Part shown: positions 56,065 to 64,000 of the stretch, piece after piece | Numbering within the stretch: position 1 is the stretch's first letter | Layout: each line of letters begins with the position of its first letter | Program-made: the position numbers and the translations under genes | Notes under the pieces: generated by a model | The model's input: only the letters and a program-made list of their open reading frames with translations | Databases searched by the model: none | What the model was told of the DNA's origin: nothing | Source: Xanthocytophaga flava | Lineage (GTDB): Bacteria; Bacteroidota; Bacteroidia; Cytophagales; 172606-1 | Length of the DNA stretch: 64,000 bases | Assembly: GCA_030068525.1 (NCBI GenBank) | Contig: JASJOS010000018.1 | Span: 62,001 to 126,000, forward strand | Direction of reading: 5' to 3'

Positions 56065-58014
56065 ATGGTAAAAAACTACTTCTTATCAGGAATTTTCCTG
56101 CTCTTTTCCTATTGTTCACTTACTGCCCAAACAGGTCCGGGCGGTGTAGGCCAGACTGGATCTTCAGGCAATATAGGTCTTTGGTTACGGGCTGACAATA
56201 TCTTCAATACAACCAATGGAACAACCATTTCATCATGGCCTGACGCATCTGGAAGAAATAATAGTGCAGTGCAGGGAACAACTACCAATCGTCCTACATA
56301 TATTTCCAATAGTAACTTTAACAGTAGGCCAGCTATACGTTTTGATGGTGTAAATGATGTTATGACCATTCCTACTCCAGGAGCTGCTACACATATTTTA
56401 AATGGCTATACAGGAAGTAGCTATGATGCACTTACTTATTTTGTAGTACTTCGACCAAGAAATATAAGTGCTCTTAATCCAAGAGGTATTTTAAGTAAGC
56501 GTAATACCAATACAGGCACAATCAATAGTGATTATGCCTATGATATGTATCTGCAAGACCCTTTCTTTTTTACAGATCCTTATGGACTCTTTGTGGGAGT
56601 AGCAAATAATGGAAACAGAGAGGAATTCAACAATAACAGATCCTATTCTGATAATAACAATTATATTGTAGGTTTCCGTTTTGATGGTAGTCAAGGTGGT
56701 AATGACAATAACAATGACAGAGGTGGTATTTATGAAGGAAGATATAATCCCGTGTTTCCAACTATAGATTTCACTAATCTAAATAATAGTACAGCCCCAT
56801 TAACAATTGGAGCATTGGCAGCAAATAATAATTCATACTCAGACATGGATATTGCAGAAATTATCCAACTAAACCGTTCATTGAATGAAGCTGAAAGAAT
56901 TATTCTGGAGAACTATTTATCTTCTAAATACAACATCAATATAGACAATAATGATGATGATTATTTCGCCTATGATAACCCAGGTAATAATTATTATGGT
57001 AATGATGTAGCTGGTATTGGAAGAACTGCATTTGGTTCTCAACAAAATAGTGCCAAAGGTACAGGTATAGTACAAATCAGTAACCCTTCAGATCTGGAAA
57101 ACAATGAGTTCTTATTGTGGGGTCATAATGGCGTTGCACTGAATATATTAAGCTCAGATGTTCCAATTGCAATTTTTGGTAGTGGACAACGCCTTGGCAG
57201 AGTATGGAGAGCTTCAGAAACAGGTAATGTAGGAACCATGACGATTACATTTGATGTATCTGGTATCCCTACTATTACTGCCAACAATTATAGGAATTTA
57301 CGAATATTCACGGATACAGATGGGAATTTCAATAATGCCACAACATCTGGAGAGCCATCACAAACTCAATCAAACTTTTCAGGGGCAAATCGTCTGGTGA
57401 CCTTTACAGGTATAAACTTCTCTAATGGCTCTTACTTCTCACTAGGTACAAGTAACTCTTCTGCTACCCCACTCCCTGTTACCTTCATAAGCTTTGATGC
57501 AACCAATCAGGCAGGAAAAGTATCTTTGAAATGGTATACGGCTTCTGAAGAAAATAACAGCTTCTTTACAGTTGAAAGATCACACAATGGACAGGATTGG
57601 GAAACGGTGACTACTGTAAATGGTGCAGGTACTACTAATCAGGCATTGGGGTATACAGCGTATGACAACAATCCTTACCAAGGCACTTCTTACTACCGTA
57701 TAAAACAAACAGATTACAACGCAGAATTCAGCTACTCACGAATCGCAACAGTTACTGTATTGGGAGCTAATTCAGAAGTTACCTTATCACCCAACCCTGT
57801 CAAAGACGACATTCTGCGGCTTACCTTTGCAGAAGGACTACAGATTAATCAGGTTGTGATTACCAATACGTTGGGACAGGAAGTATATCGTAAAAATGTA
57901 TCTCAGGTCCAGGAGTTGGAAATCAATACACAAGGTTATCCAACGGGTGCTTATTTCGTGATCATATCCGGTAATAACTACCATAAGACTTCAAAGATTT
58001 TAGTTGAAAGATAA
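56065..58014 (+). CDS. T9SS cargo protein, LamG-like/DUF8202-type
   Basis: The 649-residue protein has a signal peptide (FLSGIFLLFSYCSLTAQ). A laminin-G-like domain (about 35-290) starts with NIGLWLRADNIFNTTNGTTISSWPDASGRNN and shows RPAIRFDGVNDVM, a pattern found in many Bacteroidota surface proteins with adjoining DUF8202. A Pro-Val-Thr-Phe-type linker (PLPVTFISFDATNQ) precedes a FnIII-like region. A type A T9SS sorting domain ends the protein (VTLSPNPVKDDILRLTF, ITNTLGQEVY, YPTGAYFVIISG). Very Asn-rich (for example SYSDNNNYI). Confidence 0.9.
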   Translation: MVKNYFLSGIFLLFSYCSLTAQTGPGGVGQTGSSGNIGLWLRADNIFNTTNGTTISSWPDASGRNNSAVQGTTTNRPTYISNSNFNSRPAIRFDGVNDVMTIPTPGAATHILNGYTGSSYDALTYFVVLRPRNISALNPRGILSKRNTNTGTINSDYAYDMYLQDPFFFTDPYGLFVGVANNGNREEFNNNRSYSDNNNYIVGFRFDGSQGGNDNNNDRGGIYEGRYNPVFPTIDFTNLNNSTAPLTIGALAANNNSYSDMDIAEIIQLNRSLNEAERIILENYLSSKYNINIDNNDDDYFAYDNPGNNYYGNDVAGIGRTAFGSQQNSAKGTGIVQISNPSDLENNEFLLWGHNGVALNILSSDVPIAIFGSGQRLGRVWRASETGNVGTMTITFDVSGIPTITANNYRNLRIFTDTDGNFNNATTSGEPSQTQSNFSGANRLVTFTGINFSNGSYFSLGTSNSSATPLPVTFISFDATNQAGKVSLKWYTASEENNSFFTVERSHNGQDWETVTTVNGAGTTNQALGYTAYDNNPYQGTSYYRIKQTDYNAEFSYSRIATVTVLGANSEVTLSPNPVKDDILRLTFAEGLQINQVVITNTLGQEVYRKNVSQVQELEINTQGYPTGAYFVIISGNNYHKTSKILVER

Positions 58015-58032
58015 GTCTAACACATATAGAAT

Positions 58033-58068
58033 AAAAAAGGAGTGGTCGTCTCAGATCACTCCTTTTTT
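58033..58068 (+). terminator. Terminator of the T9SS LamG-like gene
   Basis: A 12-bp stem (58033-58044 with 58057-58068) carries the A-run and T-run within the stem arms. It would also act on minus-strand transcripts. Confidence 0.8.
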
Positions 58069-58304
58069 GTTATTGTACCCTCTCCTATTCTCTCTGACTC
58101 AACAGGTACATCCCCTTGCTCAAATAGCCTTCAAGAAGTATCTCCTCATTTATAAGGAGAATAAATTACTGATTACTTGGGATTGTATATCAACCCTTTA
58201 AATAAGAGATTTGTACAAGTTATTCATCTGCCACACAGCAGATAACCCGCAAAAAAACCAGGTGCAAAAAACTTATTTTCAAACACTACACTATAATATA
58301 ACTT

Positions 58305-59072
58305 ATGAAAACTTCTTATTTTCTAGTTGCAGGGATGATGGCGTCCCTGCTGGTTCTTACCGGATGTCCGGGTACTGATGATAATCATTCAGATCCCATC
58401 ACAGAAGAGAAGGGTTATGCCAAAGGCAAAATAACTGACACAAAAGGGGCTCCGTTAGCAGGTGTAGAGGTTGTCATCGACAACACCTATTTATATGATT
58501 CTAACCTGTTGACTAATACAGGGCAGGATGGAACCTATAACGTAAAACTGCCCAATGTTGCCAGCACTTACGTAGCGTATGCTACATTAAAGAAAACGTA
58601 CAATGGCAAACAATTTGAAATGGAGCTTCATCCCGAAAATACAGATGCCTTTACACAGGAAGGTGGAGTTCGGAACTTTCAATGGCGTTTAACAGGAGAA
58701 AAACCAAGCGGTCTGGGATATTATGGAGGTATGATTCAAATTGAGAAAGACATAAACAGCTCTATCTATGACTCTGAAAACGTTGAATTTACTCTTACAC
58801 CAGCAGGCCCTCTTATCGATGGATCTACAGGACAAACATTGAAGTTAAAACCGGGATTACCCCGCTCAGACAATTATTCCAAATTGGTAGATGTACCTAT
58901 GGGTCGTTATACTGTAACTGCAGTGTATAAGTCTGCATCTGGCGATAAACCGCTCAAGCTACGGGACAGATCCATATACAACAGTCAGTTTACCAGTTCC
59001 ATGCAACTTGATTTCCAACCTGAAAGTATGTATTGCTCTAATTGTAGCAATATTGAATATACAGAGCTCTAA
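58305..59072 (+). CDS. Carboxypeptidase-regulatory-like domain lipoprotein
   Basis: The 255-residue protein has a lipobox (LLVLTGC, Cys21). A carboxypeptidase-like beta-sandwich domain follows: GYAKGKITDTKGAPLAGVEVVIDNTY and GQDGTYNVKLP. The remaining 130 residues carry no recognised domain and end with a CSNCSNIEY motif. Envelope-anchored; function unknown. A weak terminator follows. Confidence 0.8.
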   Translation: MKTSYFLVAGMMASLLVLTGCPGTDDNHSDPITEEKGYAKGKITDTKGAPLAGVEVVIDNTYLYDSNLLTNTGQDGTYNVKLPNVASTYVAYATLKKTYNGKQFEMELHPENTDAFTQEGGVRNFQWRLTGEKPSGLGYYGGMIQIEKDINSSIYDSENVEFTLTPAGPLIDGSTGQTLKLKPGLPRSDNYSKLVDVPMGRYTVTAVYKSASGDKPLKLRDRSIYNSQFTSSMQLDFQPESMYCSNCSNIEYTEL

Positions 59073-59116
59073 ACCCATACATATGAGTCATCCCGAAATT
59101 TAGATGAAAGTAAAAC

Positions 59117-59148
59117 CCAAGCCTATATTTTTGAAAATGTGGGCTTGG
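59117..59148 (+). terminator. Terminator of the carboxypeptidase-like lipoprotein gene
   Basis: Seven perfect base pairs (59117-59123 with 59142-59148) with a bulge in the extension are followed by TTCATTTTT. Confidence 0.55.
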
Positions 59149-59656
59149 TTCATTTTTAAGAAATCTCTCTTGTTGAGCTGATTTATAGCCCTGATCTTTC
59201 TTCGTCTGGTGGCTTTTTCATTTCTTCCTTACTAGTATCCAGAGTAGGTTAATATTCCAGAGCATTTCTCTTCTTATGGCCCTGTCACTTTTTTGCTTGC
59301 CCAAAAAAGGGCAAAAAATTCCAAAGCTTCGCCCCACAAGGCTAACGCTAGGTTCGCGGAATTTTTATCCTCACGCACCTACATCAACTTTCGCGATTGA
59401 AGTGAAGGCAATCCTCTTTGTAGCTTCTATAGTATGCTTCACTATGTATACAGTTCCAAGGTAAGATTCTTTTCCTCAAAACTCAGGATCATTCATATTT
59501 ATCTTATATTGGAAACAGTACATCCGAAAATTACGAGTACGGACACATTTACTTACTTATTTCCAAAAAAACTCAAAAACAACTTTTCAAAACAAATACA
59601 GGACTAGAATAATGAAATAAAGTATACCTTCGCTACCCCACTTCACCACATTTCCT
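59149..59656. other. Intergenic region with a REP-like hairpin element
   Basis: CTTTTTTGCTTGCCCAAAAAAG at 59288-59309 (hairpin) and AAAAATTCC (59314-59322) with GGAATTTTT (59358-59366) form adjacent inverted repeats. A 62-codon frame crossing them is not protein-like. The composition resembles repeats I associate with other Bacteroidota genomes, but this was not checked. Confidence 0.4.
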
Positions 59657-61030
59657 ATGAGTGTATCCAGTCCATTGGGGAAAGCACCTATTAACACACT
59701 ATTTTTTAAGTATTATATTCCAGCTCTTACAGGTATTCTGTCTTCGACTCTCCACCAGCTTATCAATGGTGTCATACTGGGACAGCAGGTGGGCAAAGAG
59801 GGATTGGCAGCAGTAGGTTTATATGGCCCTGTGACCATTGTATTTATTGCTCTCACCTTGCCGATTATGACTGGCGGAGGTATTCTGATAGGAAAAAACA
59901 GTGGGGCAACCCGTTATGACAAAGTACAACAAATCTTTGAGTTTGGTACTACCCTCGCTCTGGTTGCCGGAGGTTGTGTAGCAATACTTACACCATTCCT
60001 CACCACTACTATTGCTACCTTTCTGACAGGAGCTGAGAATACAGTACTACTGAACAATACATCTCACTATATATTCTGGCAGTTACTGGCAATGCCTTTT
60101 TTCTTTCTCCGCATGATATGGAGCAACTTCATCAGCAATGATAATGCCCCTCAGATTTCCCGTAATGCATCTCTGCTTGCAGTATCACTTAACATTGTAC
60201 TAGATCTGTTTTTTATTGTGGTGCTTCACATGGGGGTAGAAGGAGCTTCTATAGCAACAGCTATTTCTATGGTCGCAGCTGTAGCATATCAGTTCACCTA
60301 TATCTGGAAACAAAAAGGACATTTCCGTTTTCATGGCTTTCGATTTACATTACAACTCACCGAATGGAGAAAACTTTTGCATCTGGGCACTCCCTCTTTT
60401 GCCTCTGAAATCTCCTTTTCTTCAGGTCTTTTACTGATCAGTCACTATATAGTACCTTATGGTCCATTGGCAGTATCTGCATTTGGTCTGGTCAACTATA
60501 TCAGCTTTCTATTTATCCGTTTGTTTACAGCTGCAATGATTGCCTCACTCCCGATACTCTCATTCAACATAGGTGCCAGATTGCCTCATAGAGTATTGGA
60601 AACATTCCGGTTTTCGCTTCTTTTTACTATTATTTTGGGGATTGCCATTGTGGCACTAGGTTGGATAGTACCCGACTTTTTAATAGATATATTCTCCAGT
60701 AACTCTACTATACCCTTCAAAAAAATAGCCAGTCAGGCTATTGCTCTTTATTTTCTCCTATTCTTTGCAGCTGGTCCCAACTATATTTTATCAGCTTATC
60801 TGCAGAGTATAGGAAAGTCAATCATTTCTACACTTATTAATGTATTAAAGGGGTTTGTTTTTATTGCTCTGTTCATACTTTTATTGCCAGAACATTTTGG
60901 GATGGGTTTAGAAGGTATATGGTTATCCCGTTCACTGGCAGAAATTTTAACACTGCTTCTGGTAGGTTTATATACCCTATGGAATAAAGAAGCTTACTAT
61001 ACAGAAAAAAGCATAGTGATGCAAGGATAA
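59657..61030 (+). CDS. MATE family efflux transporter
   Basis: The 457-residue protein has twelve predicted helices in two halves. The first half opens with NTLFFKYYIPALTGILSSTLHQLINGVILGQQVGKEGLAAVGLYGPV, typical of the DinF/NorM-like MATE group. It exports drugs or other cations by H+ or Na+ antiport across the inner membrane. It is a single gene; no regulator is adjacent. Confidence 0.93.
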   Translation: MSVSSPLGKAPINTLFFKYYIPALTGILSSTLHQLINGVILGQQVGKEGLAAVGLYGPVTIVFIALTLPIMTGGGILIGKNSGATRYDKVQQIFEFGTTLALVAGGCVAILTPFLTTTIATFLTGAENTVLLNNTSHYIFWQLLAMPFFFLRMIWSNFISNDNAPQISRNASLLAVSLNIVLDLFFIVVLHMGVEGASIATAISMVAAVAYQFTYIWKQKGHFRFHGFRFTLQLTEWRKLLHLGTPSFASEISFSSGLLLISHYIVPYGPLAVSAFGLVNYISFLFIRLFTAAMIASLPILSFNIGARLPHRVLETFRFSLLFTIILGIAIVALGWIVPDFLIDIFSSNSTIPFKKIASQAIALYFLLFFAAGPNYILSAYLQSIGKSIISTLINVLKGFVFIALFILLLPEHFGMGLEGIWLSRSLAEILTLLLVGLYTLWNKEAYYTEKSIVMQG

Positions 61031-61080
61031 TCATTAGGGTATAATCCTCAACTTCAGAGGTTTATTCATACCACATATTT

Positions 61081-61623
61081 TCACCTTAATAAAGTATCCG
61101 GATTCAGATAAAACATCTTTTTCCATCCCTGTCTACTGGAATCCCATCGCCAGGGATATGGAATCAGTGTAGATACAGAATAATGCAGATGAGGAGACTT
61201 TCCTGCTGCATTGCCAGATGTACCAACGGAACCAATAGTATTACCCTGAACTACCCATGAGCCCCAATGCGTATAATAATCCTGTAAATGTGCATAATAA
61301 TGGCAGTGCCATTGGGGTCCAAGTATAATAATAGCCCGTCCTCCTCTTCCGAAAGTTCCTTTCCAGATTACCCATCCTCCAGTCGCAGCAACAACATTTT
61401 TTCCTTGAGGTGCAAAAATATCAACACCTTTGTGTACTCCAGATTTACCCCATGGATAATGCCAGAAAGTATGGTGGTTCCAGTCTCGCTCAGAAGCTTT
61501 CTCTACAGGAATAATAAGCTTCTCAGGTATACACAAACCTATCATTATTACAAAACAAAAAAATCCTAGTACCCATCGTTTGTAATGGGATCGGGGCTTC
61601 TTTTTAACAAAGGCAGTTTGCAT
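61081..61623 (-). CDS. M23 family metallopeptidase
   Basis: The 180-residue protein starts with a membrane-anchor or signal segment (VLGFFCFVIMIGLCIPEKL). The LytM/M23 zinc motifs are HKGVDIF (HxxxD) and HLHYSV (HxH), and the intervening GKNVVAATGGWVIW block is typical. It probably cleaves peptidoglycan cross-links in the periplasm. It lies 31 bp after the methyltransferase gene on the same strand. Confidence 0.88.
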   Translation of the reverse strand: MQTAFVKKKPRSHYKRWVLGFFCFVIMIGLCIPEKLIIPVEKASERDWNHHTFWHYPWGKSGVHKGVDIFAPQGKNVVAATGGWVIWKGTFGRGGRAIIILGPQWHCHYYAHLQDYYTHWGSWVVQGNTIGSVGTSGNAAGKSPHLHYSVSTLIPYPWRWDSSRQGWKKMFYLNPDTLLR

Positions 61624-61654
61624 GAAAACAAAAATGAAGAGAGAAATAGCAAAT

Positions 61655-62920
61655 TTATTCCTGTATAGTATCTATATTCTCACATACCAACTTCTCACAT
61701 ACCAAAACAATCTTACGATTCTGACAATCTGTGGTAGCAAATAAGTATTTATTTCCGCCATCCCGGATACCTGTCTTTTTACGAATATCCGCCACACTCA
61801 TTGGAAAATTTCGTACACTGATATTAGCTTTTCCTTCTGGTAAAAAGGACTGGAGTTCTTTCTTATCCAATTTACTTATAGCCACTATTTTAAAAATACG
61901 TCCGGGAAAATCTGCCTGCAGAGATTCAGAAGTATACAGATGGCTATTGCTATGTATCTTATTGATAGAAAATAAACTGGCAACACTTCGGAAAGCACCC
62001 GCTTTAAGAACGACAGCGTTGGGTTCATATAGATATGTCTGAGGCAAAGTAAAAGACACCTCACTATTTCCTTCAAGGCTGCGATAAAATTGAAATGAAG
62101 AAATAGTGCGCCCACTCTTATTCAGATTTACCGTTTCAATTTCCGGTTCTCCGTTAAATGCTTCCATCAAATGAAAGAGCAACTCCTTTACTTCATTCTC
62201 TACTGCTACAACATATACCTTGACAACATTTTTAAGTTCATTGGTGGCCAGGTCAATATCCAGCATAGGTGATGCCTTTAGTAACAGATGGGAAGCTTTA
62301 CTAAACAAGATATCTTTCAAACCTAAAATATCTGGTACACAATCCTGTAACCGAACAACCTTGCCACCTGCCTCATTACGTCTGGCAGGATCTATGTATA
62401 TCCAGTCCACATGTTGTGAAAAGGATGACAACCAGGTTTCGCTGGTGGCTGATATATGTTGTACATTGGTAATGCCCAATTGCTCAAAATTATATCGAGT
62501 AACTTCACATAGTTCCGGATTCTGTTCAATGTAGAAAACCTTTTCAAACTGCTGACTAAAAGCAGCAGTATCTACCCCCATTCCTCCGGTGAGATCCATA
62601 AGAGTATTACCTGACAGCAATCGGGCTTTAAATAGGGCAGTACTCTCTGATGAACACTGTTCCAGAGAAAGTAGTGAGGGATAACAGATAGTTGGGATAG
62701 CAAACCAGGAAGGAAGTTTGCTTTTTGCTTTTTGTCGCGCCTGTATTTGAAGGGCAGCTTCCTGCACAGGAATATCAGAATATCTATGCTTCTTCAGGAG
62801 CAACTCCTGAGGATTGGCAAACTCATGTTGTTGAACAAAATCAATGACCTTACAAAAATTGGTAAGTTTCTCAGATAAAGGCACAGGCAGAGTAATATGT
62901 AATACAGAGAACCACACCAT
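61655..62920 (-). CDS. SAM-dependent methyltransferase with THUMP-like domain
   Basis: The 421-residue protein has an N-terminal helical segment (FVQQHEFANPQELLLKKHRY). A class I SAM domain follows, with motif I LMDLTGGMGVDTAAFS, motif II FYIEQNP and motif IV IYIDPARR. A C-terminal THUMP-like/PUA-like part carries NISVRNFPMSVADIRKKTGIRDGGNKYLFAT. The DPAR motif resembles RNA or DNA base methyltransferases; the substrate is not known. The exact start is uncertain. It is the second of three closely spaced minus-strand genes. Confidence 0.88.
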   Translation of the reverse strand: MVWFSVLHITLPVPLSEKLTNFCKVIDFVQQHEFANPQELLLKKHRYSDIPVQEAALQIQARQKAKSKLPSWFAIPTICYPSLLSLEQCSSESTALFKARLLSGNTLMDLTGGMGVDTAAFSQQFEKVFYIEQNPELCEVTRYNFEQLGITNVQHISATSETWLSSFSQHVDWIYIDPARRNEAGGKVVRLQDCVPDILGLKDILFSKASHLLLKASPMLDIDLATNELKNVVKVYVVAVENEVKELLFHLMEAFNGEPEIETVNLNKSGRTISSFQFYRSLEGNSEVSFTLPQTYLYEPNAVVLKAGAFRSVASLFSINKIHSNSHLYTSESLQADFPGRIFKIVAISKLDKKELQSFLPEGKANISVRNFPMSVADIRKKTGIRDGGNKYLFATTDCQNRKIVLVCEKLVCENIDTIQE

Positions 62921-62964
62921 TTCTAAAAACAGAAATGGTCCGGAAAGATACTACAATATATGTC

Positions 62965-63255
62965 TTAATTCATGACCAGTTTTGGAAATCGATAGGCATG
63001 GCTATCCAAAACAAATAATTCTTCAACCTCCAGTTGCCAGAACTGATGCAGTGGAGATTTCTCCAGATAAGCTTCTGCCTCTTCTCTTGATTCCGCACTG
63101 AGTGTGATCCATGCCTTGCCAGATTCTATACTGACAGCATATTGATCTATTACACCATTATTAATCAATCTATTGATATAATTACGATGTGCAGGAACAT
63201 TACGCATAAAGGCTTCACTCAGTTCAAAGTGGATGGTAGCTTGATATTTGCTCAT
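62965..63255 (-). CDS. YciI/muconolactone-isomerase-like small protein
   Basis: The 96-residue protein resembles ferredoxin-like alpha+beta barrel proteins of the YciI/muconolactone isomerase type (FMRNVPAHRNYINRLINNGVIDQYAVSIESG, AWITLSAESREEAEAYLEKSPLHQFWQLEVEEL). The precise family is uncertain. It starts a likely three-gene unit with the methyltransferase (gap 44 bp) and the M23 peptidase. Confidence 0.65.
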   Translation of the reverse strand: MSKYQATIHFELSEAFMRNVPAHRNYINRLINNGVIDQYAVSIESGKAWITLSAESREEAEAYLEKSPLHQFWQLEVEELFVLDSHAYRFPKLVMN

Positions 63256-63321
63256 AGTCTTCTTTTTCTAGTAAAACCGCAAAAAATAAGCCAAAGTTCG
63301 TTTTCTATACTATTCTAAAAC

Positions 63322-63353
63322 AAAAACCTCCACATTTCTTTGCAGAGGTTTTT
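63322..63353 (-). terminator. Terminator of the right-edge gene
   Basis: AAAAACCTC (63322-63330) pairs with GAGGTTTTT (63345-63353), with a T-run on the minus strand. Confidence 0.75.
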
Positions 63354-63374
63354 AGTATGCTTAATATCAAAAGT

Positions 63375-64000
63375 TTACCGAAGAATATAAAGTTTTCCGT
63401 AATCTTTCTTAAATGCTTTATCTGCACTGGTTGCACGATGTTCAATGGCTTGTCCATCCATTCGGGTAACTACCCGATAGATATAGACACCATTAGCCAG
63501 CTTATCTCCAAATTCGTCCGAACCATCCCACACATACGAACTAATATTGTTACCAATATGGATAGGGCCTAGCTCATCCTGCGTAATTTCCCGAACCACC
63601 TTACCGGACACGGTCATAATCTGAATCTTAATCTGATCAGGTAGAGAGGCTCCAGTCAATGTAAATACAAATCGGGTTCCGGAAGAGAAAGGGTTCGGAT
63701 AAGGATAGAAGTGCGTAATCGTTGATTCATTAACCACTTCAAAGTTAATCTGGAACGGTTCACTTCCGGCCTGATTACCTGACAAATCAGAAGCAAAAAC
63801 TTTTAGAGTGTAAACTCCATCAGAAAGTTTTTCAGGATTCCATTCCATTCTGAAATCATTATCCCCATTGCCCGCTGCCCAGCTAAAGGCACCTCCTGAG
63901 ATACGTTCAAAGTTGCTGCTGCCCGGTTTCTTGATGTAGATTAGAATACCTGATGTATCTGTGCGAATCTGTTTGGTGTTCTCATCTTTCAACCGCATGA
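63375..64000 (-). CDS. C-terminal part of a large T9SS-associated protein (possible PorU2)
   Basis: The frame is open to the right edge and the first ATG (63998) is probably internal. The visible 207 residues comprise an Ig-like domain (SDGVYTLKVFASDLSGNQ) and a FlgD-like C-terminal domain with FYPYPNPFSSGTRFVFTLTG, SSYVWDGSDEFGDKLANGVYIYRV and a positively charged tail ending KKDYGKLYILR. This combination is usual at the end of C25-family (PorU2-like) type IX secretion proteins. The peptidase domain lies outside the window, so the assignment is tentative. Confidence 0.65.
   Translation of the reverse strand, partial: MRLKDENTKQIRTDTSGILIYIKKPGSSNFERISGGAFSWAAGNGDNDFRMEWNPEKLSDGVYTLKVFASDLSGNQAGSEPFQINFEVVNESTITHFYPYPNPFSSGTRFVFTLTGASLPDQIKIQIMTVSGKVVREITQDELGPIHIGNNISSYVWDGSDEFGDKLANGVYIYRVVTRMDGQAIEHRATSADKAFKKDYGKLYILR

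Noticed and set aside
59276-59464. 62-codon ORF in the intergenic region
   Set aside because: It crosses hairpin repeats and has no protein-like composition.
1-64000. tRNA, rRNA, CRISPR, prophage or intact insertion sequence
   Set aside because: No cloverleaf-like GGTTCGAATCC arms, no regularly spaced identical repeats, and no transposase or integrase frame were seen.

Overview
The window looks like chromosomal DNA from an AT-rich member of the Bacteroidota, most likely order Cytophagales. The grounds are secreted proteins with type IX secretion (T9SS) C-terminal sorting domains, many SPII lipoproteins, a BaeRF-family protein, a CheB/CheR-histidine kinase fusion, starts that mostly lack Shine-Dalgarno sequences, and mostly single-gene units closed by strong hairpin terminators. 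Genus is not assigned. No rRNA, tRNA, CRISPR array, prophage or intact insertion sequence was seen.

Layout. 0-6 kb: a LysM protein cut by the left edge, a protein of unknown role, an orphan HigA-type antitoxin with a palindromic operator candidate, a small unknown gene with a perfect Shine-Dalgarno, and dnaE. 6-17 kb: nitroreductase, BaeRF-family protein with a tiny charged partner, beta-carbonic anhydrase, YceI, NupG-like transporter, MOSC protein, M20 peptidase, GNAT, DUF4328-like membrane protein, and a sugar isomerase-like TIM barrel with a Tat signal. 17-21 kb: a large secreted unknown and a phosphohexomutase. 21.5-27.6 kb: a two-gene signalling unit made of a phytochrome photosensory core without its own kinase, followed 23 bp later by a 1506-residue CheB-CheR-PAS-histidine kinase. 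28.2-28.45 kb: a candidate structured non-coding RNA with a 20-codon ORF and its own terminator. 28.5-33.4 kb: SMP-30 hydrolase, GNAT, TonB-domain protein, DKNYY lipoprotein and small unknowns. 33.4-34.7 kb: gene-free, with a long inverted repeat. 34.7-48.8 kb: trypsin-like lipoprotein, WG-repeat-like protein, GNAT, phosphodiester glycosidase, alpha/beta hydrolase, 2H phosphoesterase, prolyl oligopeptidase, DoxX/lipocalin-like membrane protein, a gene broken by an in-frame TGA, and a DUF4132 protein. 49-64 kb: two T9SS cargo proteins, a MITE-like element, an OmpA/PD40 protein, a carboxypeptidase-regulatory-domain lipoprotein, a MATE exporter, a YciI-like/methyltransferase/M23 cluster, and the C-terminus of a large T9SS-related protein cut by the right edge.

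How genes work together. Most are solitary housekeeping, stress or envelope genes. The clearest functional pair is phytochrome plus CheB/CheR kinase: the photosensor lacks a transmitter, and the next gene supplies HisKA/HATPase and CheB/CheR modules. The least explained sequence is the structured RNA at 28.2-28.45 kb, followed by the inverted repeats at 33.8-34.1 kb and the MITE-like element at 52.4-52.65 kb.
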